Shown piece by piece: positions 33,616 through 44,169 of a stretch of 64,000 nt of DNA. The translations under genes and the position numbers were made by a program. Source of the stretch: Heterodera schachtii (Eukaryota; Nematoda; Chromadorea; Rhabditida; Heteroderidae); NCBI GenBank assembly GCA_023374025.1, contig SIJG01000098.1, positions 1-64,000 on the forward strand, in the 5' to 3' direction. The notes beneath the pieces are model-generated. The model did not search any database, was not told the origin of the DNA, and saw only the letters and a program-made list of their open reading frames with translations. Position 1 is the first letter of the stretch, and each line of letters starts with the position of its first letter.

Positions 33616-33882
33616 GCCGAAGTGTTTGCTGGTGCCAAATTTGAGAGTCCAAAGTTGAAAAACCGTGTATTGCGGAACCGCAACCTTTCTCAGGTCTTTT
33701 GGTTTTTCGGCGAATTAACTGCAATATGAGCAGACCTCACCCGCCTAGGGACTATTGGTTTTGTTGACGGCGAAAAACTGCAGAATTTGCAGACCTCACC
33801 CGCCTAGGGTCTATTGGTTTTGTTGCTGTGCAGTCCGGGTGTCTTCTGTTTGGTTGAAGACGACTGCTGACTGCGCCAAATT
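33616..33882 (-). repeat. Nested element leader with direct repeat
   Basis: Two copies of a 37-bp unit (33730-33766 and 33789-33825; GCAGACCTCACCCGCCTAGG, then CTATTGGTTTTGTTG) differ at one base. They lie between the 5' LTR and the gag start. Role unknown; could be a packaging or translation-control region. Confidence 0.7.
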
Positions 33883-34157
33883 TGTTGTCTTTTGTCCGAG
33901 CGAATAAGACCAACAAATAAAATATTTATTTACGAAGAGTCAAATAACAATAATAAATAAAATGGCGAATGGATGGATGGAGAGAATAATAATAAAAATA
34001 ATAAAAGTGAAGACGGAGAAGAAGTGGACATGGGGGAAGGGAACACGCCTTTTAAATAGACAATGTGAGGGGGAGGAACGAAGGAGAAGGGGGACATGCA
34101 AATGTCAATAAATCGATAAATGACCAAGGGCAAAGTACGTTTGGTCTTTCTCCAACA
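33883..34157 (-). repeat. 5' LTR of nested element
   Basis: Right copy of the LTR, 275 bp, followed (in minus direction) by AATTTGGCGCAGTCAGCAG, the probable primer-binding site. Confidence 0.9.
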
Positions 34158-35532
34158 AGTCGAATATGCTCTTCTCGTCAACTTGGAGCAGCTGCCAGTC
34201 GATGCAAAAGAAGTGAGCGAACTGACGACTTCGGACGATTTGTTGCAGCAGGTGGCACAATTCGTACGTTCCGGGTGGCCAAACAAATGCCCAGCTAATG
34301 AATTAATGCCTTTTTATTCGAGACGTAATACGCTCACCCTCGTGGGCGGTTCAATTTTGACAGGAAATCGAGTCATTGTTCCTGCGCCGCTTCGTCAACG
34401 TGTACTGAAGACGTTGCACTTTACTCATCCTGGCATTGTGCGAATGAAGGCGCTGGCTCGCAACCATGTCTTTTGGCCCGGTCTTGACAGTGACATTGAG
34501 GCAATGGTAAAGCATTGTGCGGAATGCCAATTCGCCGCCAAAATGCCGCCGAAAGCGCCACTTCGACCATGGCCAATCCCTGGTGAAGTTTTTGGACGTG
34601 TCCATATTGATTTTGCAGGCCCGTGTGCCGATGGAAACATTTATCTCATCCTCGTGGATGCACTTTCCAAATGGCCTGAAGTGATGCTGATGCGCACAAC
34701 AACAGCCAAAGGCACAATCGAAGCTTTAAATTTGGTATTTCACCGGTATGGTGCTCCAAAAGAAATTGTATCTGACAACGGACCGCCATTTACCTCCCAT
34801 GAATTTAAGGACTTTTGCAGGCTTAAAGGCATTAAGCACAAGTTCTCCCCGCCGTATCAGCCGCACTGCAATGGTCAAGCTGAGCGGATGGTGGACACAT
34901 TCAAACGGCAGGCAAAGAAAAACGCAAAATCCAAAAATCAGCAATGGATTTCCGAATTTTTGTTTGCGTACCGGTCCTCGCCGAGTCCAATTTTGAATGG
35001 TTTTTCCCCTGCAGAATTGTTTTTGAGAAGAACACTCCGCACGCCCTTGTCAATGCTTGAACCAAAACAGCACGCGCCGAACGAGAACGACAACAAACGT
35101 GGACAATACCAAGCGAAAATGTCACAGCAGTACAACCATCATCATGGCACAAAAAGCCGTTCATTCAATTCAGGAGACTCAGTCTTAGTTTTGAATTACA
35201 GAAGGAGTGGTAAGCCATCATGGTTGGAAGGTAAAATTGTGAGTGGTAGTGGCTTGATTTGGAAAATCGAAATTCCAATCCTTGGAATTACCGTAACGCG
35301 TCATGTTAATCAAATGCGTTCATTTTCCCCCACCATTTCAAGTAAGATTTCGTCTGATCAGAACCAAGCCGCTCCACAACAACACATTCCTCCAATGACA
35401 CCAATTCAAAATGATCAAGGACCTGTCCATAATCGTGATCAAACTCCTGTCCGTGACCACACACCCGAACCAGTCAAATCTCCTCGTCCGCAGCGACAGC
35501 GCAAGAAGCCAATTCGCTATTCGCCCGGCTAA
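34158..35532 (+). pseudogene. Outer element integrase
   Basis: Open from the nested-insertion border to TAA at 35530-35532. Zinc-binding region LHFTHPGIVRMKALARNH with CAEC; catalytic residues in VHIDFAGPC, IVSDNGPPF and QPHCNGQAERMVDTFK; C-terminus rich in Pro/Arg (PRPQRQRKKPIRYSPG). All three acidic residues are retained. Cut off from its own pol by the nested element. Confidence 0.88.
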
Positions 35533-35564
35533 TTGCCACGGACGGTCTTTCCAAAAGAGGGAGA

Positions 35565-35664
35565 TGTTGGATGTGAAGATATTTAATTATATTAAGTATC
35601 GACACGATTACTTTTATTGATTAGTTATTTGTTGATGGGTCAACTCCCATCGACCATTCTTTGT
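35565..35664 (+). repeat. Truncated 3' LTR of outer element
   Basis: Identical to the first 100 bp of the 5' LTR and preceded by a purine tract (35552-35564), but stops at CATTCTTTGT and is followed by TACC and GC-rich flank. The remaining about 146 bp of the LTR are missing. Confidence 0.8.
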
Positions 35665-35668
35665 TACC

Positions 35669-36414
35669 GGGCGTCCCGGGCCCGTTTTTTCCAAAAAAAA
35701 AAACGGGACCGGGCCGCCCGGTAAAAGCCCGCCGGGCCCCCGGGCCCATCCGGGCTCTATTAATCATCAAAATGGGCGTTAGTCAAAAAAACCATCAAAT
35801 CAAACATTGTCATTTTCATGTATTTTATCGGTTATTTATATAAAATCAATTACCTAAGTAATAAATTTAAATATTATTAAACAAACTATTCATAATATTA
35901 GTATTTTAATTTGAAAATTCATTTGATTAATGTAAAACGCATACATTGATAAATTTAAAAAATTTTCCTCCTTTTCTCATTCATACAGTCAGGTGCAAAA
36001 GTATTGGAGCAAAAAAAAATTCTTTTTTTTTAAATTTTGTAGAAAATTTTTACTAACTCTAGGAATTTTTTTTCGAAAATTTCCCCAATTTTCAGTTTGT
36101 TTTAGGGTCTTCAGATCACCATGAAGGAGTGATCTGGTCAAGTAGGTGTAAAAACTTTTTTGATCAGCTCAAAAGTAATTTTAGCATGAACTACACATAT
36201 TTTAGAATTTTTGGCCCATAAAATATTGACTTTTTCAAATGTTCTGTCTGATTTGGGGATAATGACCAAATTTTGTTGATTTCTTACCGCAATTCTGCAG
36301 TATTACCCAATCAATGCCAACTTCATTTTCTTAAATGGCTCAATTAGTATTTTTGACACGCAAAACTTAAAAAAGAATGCTTACAATTAGGCATAAGCTG
36401 TTCAATTAATATAA
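35669..36414. other. GC-rich repeat remainder and AT-rich spacer
   Basis: 35665-35760 is the other half of the GC-rich target repeat. Beyond it, to the M5 promoter, is AT-rich DNA without genes. Near 36300-36400 an S-type 3' flank-like stretch (CAATCAATGCCAACTTCATT, shared with 38737) occurs. Confidence 0.4.
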
Positions 36415-36480
36415 ATGTGAGCCGAGAGTGGTCAATGTGAAAAAAAGGAAAAATTCTGCGCTAATATTTTAGTATAAAAA
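36411..36480 (+). promoter_or_regulatory. Conserved M-gene promoter block of M5
   Basis: GAGCCGAGAGTGG at 36419-36431, the GTGAAAAAAAGGAAAAATTC stretch, CTAATATTTTAG and TATAAAAA at 36473-36480 precede the ATG by 78 bases. Confidence 0.65.
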
Positions 36481-36557
36481 TGCCAATTTTCTCTTCCTCC
36501 TCCTCATTCCATTCTCTCATTATTCTCCCTACATTTCCGATCATTTTGTTGCTGCAA

Positions 36558-38248
36558 ATGTCTTCAGAACAAATTCTGTATGTTTTTTTCATACGTTTCG
36601 CATTTCTTTTTCTCAAATTTATGCCAGAATTGTGAGATTAAAATCTGAAAATCAATTTTGAAAGATTATACAAATTTTTAGAGGCTAAAACTTCACATTT
36701 TACTCTTTCGTCTTTAACCTTTGACCGTTTAATTGCTTTTTCCTTTCCTTCAATTATTAATTCATTAATTTCCCAAATTCATTTCTTTCAGTTTGTGTGC
36801 CCTGTCTCTTATTCTGTTGGTCGGTTGTGCCATCATTCTTTGGTTCTTTTTTGACAATGCCAAAAAACGTCGACGCCCTCACAAAAAAGAAATGTAAAAA
36901 ATTTGAAGAAACTTAATACTAAAAATTCTTCAATTTTTCAGCTTTATTTGTGGCGATTGTTGGCTTTTGGTGTTCGATTTTCTTGCGCCTTCTCAACTTG
37001 GCCTTGAAATTGCACTGGTCAACCACCGCTTTGACTGCATCGTCGACGAACACTTCAAGACACGCAAATGGAAATTGGGCTTTATGCGAATTTGCCACAA
37101 AATTGGAGAGAATGGCACCAAACAAATGCAAATTGTCAATTCCGGTGGAAATCCTTTGCCAATCCCGCAAAATCCGTTGCCCAACAAAGTCATCGGATTC
37201 CGAGGCATTACAATCGCGTAAAAATTTGATTCGATTGGAAATGTTTTATCCAAATTTTCTGCTTTTCAGTTACATCGACCAAAATGTCATCGCATTTCTC
37301 CGCCTTTTCCACCGTTTTTTCGCCTTTTCTTCAATATACTTGGACATTATCACTGAAAATGTTCGCATTTTGGACTACTTTTTGTTCAACATTTGGCCAA
37401 TGTTTCGAGACTCCATTGTTGTGATATATTTGAACACCATCGCTTTTCGCCGTTTGCGCCAATTGGCCCCGTCACTGCTCAACGATTGTCCATCCCTTTA
37501 CACTGTCATTTTCGATAACGACATTCTCCCGGAATTTCCGCCCGATGAAAGTGCCAATGCGACGGATGGCCAAGCGGTGGCAAAATGGTTGTTCACGCCT
37601 CATCCGAATGGTGTGCCAAAGGTGTTGCATTGCTATGACTTTTCGGTTGCACAATGGTCGTCAATGATGGAACAGTTCAAAGCGGTGATTATCCCTATTT
37701 CATTGGTTTTTCTATGATTTTTTGTCCGATTTTTAGGCATTTTCCAATGCTTCTTCTCCGGTTACTTTTCGCATTCTCTTTCTGATGTCTTCTCCGATTG
37801 ACTCTGCTGTTGTGCCATTTGATCTGATCAACGAAGTGACTGGAGAGAAATTGGCACTTCAACAAAATGCTGCAAATGACTTTTGGCTCATCCGTTCTCC
37901 AATTGGATGGGATGAGCGAAATTGGAAAAATATATGGGAAGAATTGAGTGCTCGACAGAACCCAATTGACATTCGGATCAGCGATGGCGGATTCGACAAC
38001 GGGTGAATAAAATATAAAATGCTTAATGATTTCTTTTTTTTGTGTTTTATGAGTCCAATTGCTTAGACTTTGTGCTTTCAAATGGTACCAAAAATGTACG
38101 GTTATGGACAGAAATAGTTGGTTGGACTCATAAAATGCCATTGAACTCATAAAATGCCAATGACTTCTAATTGCAATCGAATCATCGTTTTTTCAGTCTT
38201 CTCGACGACGCTTCTCCCGGGGCGAGTGATCAGCAGCAGAAGAAATGA
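36558..38248 (+). CDS. M5: intact membrane-anchored F-box-like protein
   Basis: Exons 36558-36577, 36792-36893, 36942-37217, 37270-37684, 37737-38002 and 38197-38248 give 377 codons including TGA (376 aa). Residues 7-27 form a clean membrane segment (CALSLILLVGCAIILWFFF), then DNAKKRRRPHKKE. F-box-like core: IFICGDCWLLVFDFLAPSQL, ending VDEHF near residue 77. Middle exon: YIDQNVIAFLRLFHRFFAFS, GQAVAKWLFTPHPNG. C-terminal module: DLINEVTGEKLAL, LIRSPIGWDERNW. Tail: LLDDASPGASDQQQKK. The basic run after the segment predicts an N-out, C-in signal anchor, so the fold would face the cytosol. Partial duplicate at M3. The best candidate for a functional M gene, with the whole promoter block present. 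Confidence 0.87.
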
Positions 38249-39003
38249 ATTAATTGATTGGTGACGAATTTGTCTGACTGAAATGATGTTGGCACTTTGC
38301 CATTTGAATATTGCCTAATTGTTTGTTTGTTTGTTTGTATTTGACTTTTGCTTGCTCGCAAATGCGTCCATTTCCATTGTATTTTATGTATATATGTGAA
38401 ATTCATTGTGAGTAATTAATCGTTGATAAAATGGCTAATAATAAAAACGGTAAAAGCTGCGCATATATAGAGAATGTTAATAGGAATGCTTACCGAAAAC
38501 TTCCTAAGATTCGCGACTTACCCCCGAGTCCGAAAACCCCGAGACACAAAGATTCAAAGACTTGATGAAAATTCGGGTCAATAGCATCTCGTACAATAAA
38601 ATTAAAAAGCTTTTTATAAAAATGCCGATTGTACGAATTGCCATGAACCCGAAAAAATCATACATAGACAAAAGAAAAGACAAGAAAAAAAATTTTAAAT
38701 TTATTTTTCCTCGAGAACGCAATTCAGCACTTTTACCCAATCAATGCCAACTTCATTTTCTTCAATGGCTCAATTAGTATTTTTGACACACAAAACTTAA
38801 AAAAGAAAGCTTAGGCTTAAACTGTTCAATTAATATCAAATGTGTGTTTTATTCGAATGAAAGAAAATCAACAAAAGCATTTCTGAGAGAATAAATGAGA
38901 GCATCAAATCAAATCAAATTCCAATCCATGAGATCGATCATTTCTCAAATTTAATTAATTAATTAATTTCCACGTAATTAGACGACATTTTCAAAAAAAT
39001 CAC
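38249..39003. other. Intergenic; M 3' flank and an empty insertion site
   Basis: 38249-38460 is M-gene 3' flank. 38490-38555 (GAAAACTTCCTAAGATTCGC, GACTTACCCCCGAGTCCGAA, AACCCCGAGACACA) is the reverse complement of the sequence flanking the hAT-like element at 55317-56073, without the element. 38730-39000 is S-type 3' flank belonging to S8. Confidence 0.5.
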
Positions 39004-40357
39004 TCATTTCGCTAATCCACTTGGTCCGGGAGTCGTCGAGAACATTTCATTGTTGCATTGACCTGCTTCTTTTTCTTCTTCGTCCGCTGGGGGCGACAAT
39101 GGCCTAAAATTAAACAAAATTTGAATTGGGTGAATGAATTAAATTAATCTTTTACACTTACCCAATGAAATTAATGTCGACATCCCACAAATTAAATTGG
39201 ACAGTGTTCAAATAATTGTCGTCCCAATTTTCGTCGTTTTCCCACTGATCCGTCGCCGCCTTTTCACTAATTGGGCATCGCTTCAACAGCCAATCATTAA
39301 AGAATTCATCACCACCACCATAATGTGACACTTTTTCCAATGTCAGCTTTTCTTTGGTCCGTTCGTTCACCAATTCAAATGGCTCAATTGGCGACAGTAA
39401 AACATCAAAACAAATTTTGTAGCTGACAGAAGAAGCGGTGGCACGGAGAAATGTCTAAACAAAATAAAAGGAAGCGTAAATCAAAGGCAATCAATCATTT
39501 ATGTGACCAACACACACACCTCCTTAAAACTGTTGACCCAATCCAAGTTTCCGTCTGCATCTACATATTGGAGAAACAATCGTTTCGGTTGACCATTTTT
39601 TGTCGGAGTTTGAAGCCATTTGGACAATGCCTTGGCCAGCAGTTGCATTCGGTCCATCGTCAGCAAGTCCATCGGGGAACAGAAAATTGGATTCGATTGA
39701 ATTCAATTGGCAAAGATGATCAGTGAGAACTGTTGGCGAACTGCGGCGAAGCAAATTGTCCAAATCATTGGCATTGGTAAAGCGCAAATGGCGAATGTTT
39801 GTCACAAAAATGGGCCAAATTTCACTGATAACAAAATCCCAAATCGGATGGACATCTTCGGTTTCATATGAAGGCACAATCAACTCCAATTTGGTGCCCA
39901 TTCTGTCCCAAATTTGCTTGTTGGCATGGAGAAATTCGAGCACAGAATGGTCAATGTAACTGAAGAAATATTAAAATGCCTTAATATGTATAAACAAAAG
40001 TTTAAAATTACTCAATCTGAAGGTCCTTAAAGCGGATTTTGTTGGGAAACGGACGATCTGGCATCGGAAATGCCACAAAATTGCCATCGACACGTACAGA
40101 GAGTTTCGCTTCTGGTCCAATGCCCTCGCAAATTTTGATTGTTTTCCAAATTGTCAATTCCGTTTTGCCATCAAAATGCGTGTCCACCAGCACATCAAAA
40201 CGGTCAGAAAGCAATGCCATTTTGAGGCCAAGTTGAGGACGATCAAAAGATGGGAGAATGTCCATCCATACGTCGCCACAAATCCAACTGAAACATGGGA
40301 AAAAAGAATTGTGTAAATTAAAAATGTAATTTGATTAATTTCTTACCGTCTGTTCAT
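39004..40357 (-). pseudogene. S8: F-box-like gene with one-base insertion
   Basis: Exons 40357-40347 (MNRR), 40287-40012, 39959-39520, 39454-39162 and 39103-39004 all have normal splice sites. Exon 2 encodes WICGDVWMDILPSFDRPQLG and TELTIWKTIKI. In exon 3 an extra base near 39631 changes GQALSKW to GQGIVQM and leads to TAA near 39524. Exons 4-5 remain open in the normal frame (FELVNERTKEKLTLEKV, WLLKRCPISEKAA; acidic tail PPADEEEKEAGQ). A single lesion separates it from an intact gene, so a recent loss or an assembly error are both possible. Confidence 0.78.
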
Positions 40358-40967
40358 TCTTTGCTGCAATTAGCACACTTTTGCCGTTTTGACAATTAAT
40401 TGGTGACACAAGAACAAATATCTAATTATTTTAATAATAAATGCCTTTCTTAAACAATAAGCAAATCGACTGAAAACAAAAATGTAAAAAAAGAGACAGA
40501 CATAAAATGGCATTTTAACTACGAGGAAATCCAAAATTGATTTTGAAATTTTAATATCGAAATTGATGAAAAACAGAGCAAAAGAAAATACGAAATATCA
40601 AAAAAAAAATAATAATAAACGTACAGAATTTCTGAAGACATTTGCAGCAGCAAATGACCGGAAAATATAGGGAGAATGAACACCGATCAACGAGTGCTCA
40701 ACAATAATCAAGCAATACGGCGAAAAATCATGATGGAAAATGAAAGATGTGATGAAGAAGAGCGTGGCATTTGGCCAAATTGTGGCGCCCAAAAACGGGA
40801 GAATTCATTTCTGTCACCATTCACGCCATTTTATACTCAAATTTTTTCCACTGAAAAAAGTTCGTTACAAAAGTGTATAAAAGGGCACGATTTTGCTTGG
40901 ACTGGTCATATTGTTCATTCAACACATCTTCATATTGTCTACCTACCTAAATCATATTTTGCTGCTA
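40358..40967. other. Intergenic upstream of hexokinase
   Basis: Contains an M-type exon 1 scrap on the minus strand (40641-40625, ATG TCT TCA GAA ATT CT with GTACG donor) and, near the right end, a TATA box TATAAAAG at 40876-40883, 92 bases before the hexokinase ATG. No other gene seen. Confidence 0.5.
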
Positions 40968-42921
40968 ATGGCAACCACCCATCAGCATAATCCCACGCCC
41001 GAGGTGTCCATTTTTGTCCATGTTTTTTTTCAACATTTAATTTAATTGTTTTTTTTCATCCAGGTGAAGGAGCTGTGCAAGTGCCTGGCGCTGGACGACA
41101 ATCAGCTGCGCGACATTATGGCAAAGATCGAGATGGAATACAAAAAAGGCCTTGACCCAGTGACCGGTGGAGAATTTTGACCATTTTTACCCCTTCCTAA
41201 CCTCCCTCTCCCATTTTCAGCTCCGACAGCTTGCGTCAAAATGCTTCCGACGTACATCCGCGCGATTGCTGTTGGCGAAGAAAAGGGCGAATTCCTGGCA
41301 CTGGACCTCGGCGGAACCAATTTTCGTGTCCTGCGCATCACTTTGGAGGGCGGCTGCCGTTCTACGATGCACAACAAAATCTACAGCATGCCCGACAGTG
41401 TTCAGCAAGGCACCGGCACGGAGGTGAGTTTTGCGGATGATTCAGAAATTGTTTAATTTGAAGATGTCAACAATTTTTTCAGCTGTTCGACCACATCGCT
41501 GCGTGTCTGGCCGACTACATGCGTGAGCAGAATCTGACGAGCCACTCGAAGATGCCGCTGGGCTTCACCTTCTCCTTCCCGTGCCAACAGAATGGGCTCA
41601 CCAATGCCGTCTTGACAAACTGGACGAAGGGATTTACCGTAAGAAAATTGATTGATTTCTGAATATTTCTAAACTCCATTTTTTCAGGCTTCTGGCGTTG
41701 TTGGGGAGAACGTCGTCTACATGCTGCGCGACGCGTTCAAACGACGAGGCGACGTGGACATCGACGTGGTTGCACTGCTCAACGACACCACGGGGACGAT
41801 GCTCGCCTGCTCCTTCATTGAACAACACTGCTACGTCGGAGTCATTGTCGGGACGGGTAAGAGAATTAATTTTTTGTTTGATTTTCAATTAAATCTCATA
41901 TTTTTTCTTTTCAGGCTGCAATGCCGCATACATGGAGCGACTGGAGAATGTGCCGAAGCTCAAGGGAATTGTGAACTCCGCGGAAGGTAAAAATGGGAGG
42001 TGAAGGGTGGCCGCAAACGGCACTAATTTTTGAAACAATTTCAGATGGTCTGCCGGCGGAGATGTGCGTCAACACGGAATGGGGAGGATTCGGCGACGAC
42101 GGCGCACTGGACCAATTCCTCACCATCTACGACCAGCAGTTGGACCAGCAGAGCCTCAACCCCGGCCGCCAGCGCTTCGAGAAGACCATTTCCGGCATGT
42201 ACATGGTGGGAAAGTTTTCAAATTGAATAACAATTTATGTTAAAGAGAGTTTTCAGGGTGAGATCGTCCGTCTTGCGCTGGAGGACTTGGCACGTCGCGG
42301 CCTGTTGTTCAGCGGCGACTCCACTCGAATTTCCGAACGCGGCTGCATCTCCACCAAGATGGTGTCCGACATCGAAGGGTAAAACTGTTTGCTCTAAAAA
42401 ATTGCTTAATTTCACTTCGTTTTCAGGTTTATGCACAGCACCGACGGGAATCCATTCGCCAAAGTCGGCGAGATGCTGCGTGCCATCGGTGAGTTGTCAT
42501 TTGATCATTTTTTAGTCTTTCAACATCCCATTATCCCATTTTAGGCATTTCGAACTCATCGGCCGCCGACTGTGCAAATGTCGCCTACGTCAGCTCATTG
42601 ATTGGCACGCGCGCCGCCCATCTCTGTGCCTGTGGGCTTGCCGCCATCCTCAACCGCATGCAGAGGCCCCGCGTGACGATCGGCGTCGACGGCTCCGTGT
42701 TCCGCTTCCACCCGACCTTCAAATTCAACCTGGACCAGAAGATCAAGGCGCTGCTGGCTGTCAAATGCGAAGTGAGTTTCAAGTTCTAATATCATTTTCG
42801 GAATGATTAATTTTCCCCATAATTTCAGTTCTTCATGGTGCTCAGCGAGGACGGCAGTGGACGAGGCGCAGCAGTCGCAGCAGCGGTCGCATTGCGGATG
42901 AATCGTCTTGTGGGAGCGTGA
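40968..42921 (+). CDS. Hexokinase, 11 exons, 467 aa
   Basis: Exons 40968-41003, 41064-41166, 41221-41423, 41483-41638, 41688-41856, 41915-41986, 42045-42205, 42257-42378, 42427-42488, 42545-42771 and 42829-42921 join in frame to 468 codons including TGA. The enzyme phosphorylates glucose with ATP, the first step of glycolysis in the cytosol. Seen: phosphate-binding [11 protein letters not shown] (74-84), substrate motif LGFTFSFPC (140-148), catalytic Asp199 in [20 protein letters not shown], and the adenosine-site motif [10 protein letters not shown] near the C-terminus. Length fits a single-domain 50-kDa hexokinase. The start is chosen because the short exon 1 ([12 protein letters not shown]) splices in phase to [12 protein letters not shown] and a TATA box precedes it. 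Exons are far richer in G and C than the F-box-like genes. Single copy here, with no lesions. Confidence 0.93.
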
Positions 42922-43860
42922 ACAGCCTGTGACGATGCCGTCCGATGTCAGATGTGTGAATCTTAGGCCCCACAATGTCATGTGTATTGTAATGTTAGGC
43001 ATTTTGTCCCATGTCTGTTTGTATATAAGGTTGAATTCCTAAGCACAATGATGTTCCATTATTCACAATTTGTATCAATTGTTCATATGTATTGTGTGGT
43101 GTGATGATAAATGAGAAAACATTTATGTCGTTGCAAAGACTGGAAAATTGATTTGCCTATTTCAGTATAAGAAGTTGGCACTTGTTTAGAGGTTTTTTTT
43201 TTGTTCGAATTGAAGTTAAATTTAAGTAAAAGAATTGCGGCGATAAATTCGCAAGTCCCTGCGGTGAATTGAGATCAACCCTAAATTTGTTGTTCATATA
43301 GAATAATTTTGTGTTTGCCCTTTCTGGCCAACTCATTTTTCCAGAAAAATTGGTAATACTGAAGTTTATCCCCCCCCCATTTTTGAAAAAAAATAAAATT
43401 TTTAAAAAGGTCGTGTAAAAACGCTTTTTCTTGGGGTTTTCTGGGTCGCTTATCACGAATCTGACATTCATTTTGACTAATTTCGAATCCCGGCCCCGAA
43501 TTCGACAAAAAGTCGAAAATTCAAATTTTTCAAAATTTACTTTTGTTTTGGAATCTGTACAGAATGACATTTTCTGCAGGGGTGGCATGGGATTCCTACA
43601 TTTTTGGGCCGGAATTCCGATTTCCGAAATTTTTGGTGCCTCAGAAAAATTCCATCCCTAATGGTCAACCCTCGAAAAAAAGTGGGTGGGAGGGTTTGGT
43701 TTGCAAAAGTTCTCATAATAAGTCGTGAAAGCTTCTTCAAATTGGTTTCTCTGGAAGCGGATAATTAGAAAACCCCAAAACCCGACCAATTTGGTGTACC
43801 CCGAGGGGCCCATCTATCCCCGACAAATGCCGACTCCGACTTCCCCCCCGCCCAATGAAT
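42922..43860. other. Hexokinase 3' region and hAT-like remnant
   Basis: The 3' region shows no further gene. 43435-43530 is a dispersed repeat (GGGTCGCTTATCACGAATCT, GACATTCATTTTGAC) also found at 460-545 and 54500-54900. 43577-43665 is a hAT-like remnant running from CAGGGGTGGCATGGG to CCATCCCTAATGG. Confidence 0.45.
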
Positions 43861-44110
43861 TGCTACGCTAATATTTTTGTATAAAAATGCCCTTCTTTCT
43901 CATTCCATTCTCTCATTATTTTCCCTCTATTTTCCGCCGGTCATTTTGTTGCTGCTGCAAATGTCTGCAGAAACTCTGTACGTTTATTGTTTCTTTTAAT
44001 GACATTTCGCATTTATTTTGCTCAAATTGTTACAAGAATTTGTGAGATTAAAATTTCAAAATCAATTTTGAAAGATTATACAACTTTTTAGAGGCTAAAA
44101 TCAGAACATT
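43861..44110 (+). pseudogene. M6: M-type promoter end and exon 1
   Basis: TATAAAAA at 43880-43887 and a 17-base exon 1 (43961-43977, M-S-A-E-T-L) with GTACGT donor, followed by the first part of intron 1 (AAAATTTCAAAATCAATTTTGAAAGATTA block). Exon 2 is absent; the CATTTTCAG at its place leads into the GC-rich hairpin repeat. Confidence 0.65.
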
Positions 44111-44169
44111 TAATTTAAATTTTTATCAATTAATATAGCATAGCATCTAATTAAGTATATATTTTTCAC

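Larger units (their letters stand above)
28982..34157 (-). mobile_element. Nested Ty3/gypsy LTR retrotransposon
   Basis: A 5176-bp element with two nearly identical LTRs (277 and 275 bp, differing by a GT insertion at the start of the left one), TGTTG..CAACA ends and a perfect 5-bp target duplication AGTCG (28977-28981 and 34158-34162). A purine tract abuts the 3' LTR and a TTTGGCGCAGTCAGCAG primer-site candidate abuts the 5' LTR. Near-identical LTRs imply recent insertion. Two frame breaks in RNase H (about 31180 and 30960) still disable pol, unless they are sequencing errors. Confidence 0.93.
25829..35664 (+). mobile_element. Ty3/gypsy LTR retrotransposon (outer, disrupted)
   Basis: Domain order gag, zinc knuckles, protease, reverse transcriptase, RNase H, integrase marks a Ty3/gypsy element. 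The 5' LTR begins TGTTGGATG, and TACC precedes it (25825-25828); TACC also follows the 3' LTR (35665-35668). The polypurine tract AAAAGAGGGAGA abuts the 3' LTR. The gag is interrupted, pol has two frame breaks and one stop, and a second element (28982-34157) is nested between RNase H and integrase. Dead as an autonomous element. Confidence 0.92.

Noticed and set aside
36480..36486. ATGCCA after the M5 TATA box as a dorsal-gland (DOG) box
   Set aside because: The six bases are common by chance here, and the other M promoters have ATGCCC or ATGCCT at the same place, so the match is not conserved.
41102..41408. Minus-strand ORFs over the hexokinase exons
   Set aside because: They are shadows of GC-rich coding DNA; the plus strand has the conserved hexokinase motifs and matching splice sites.
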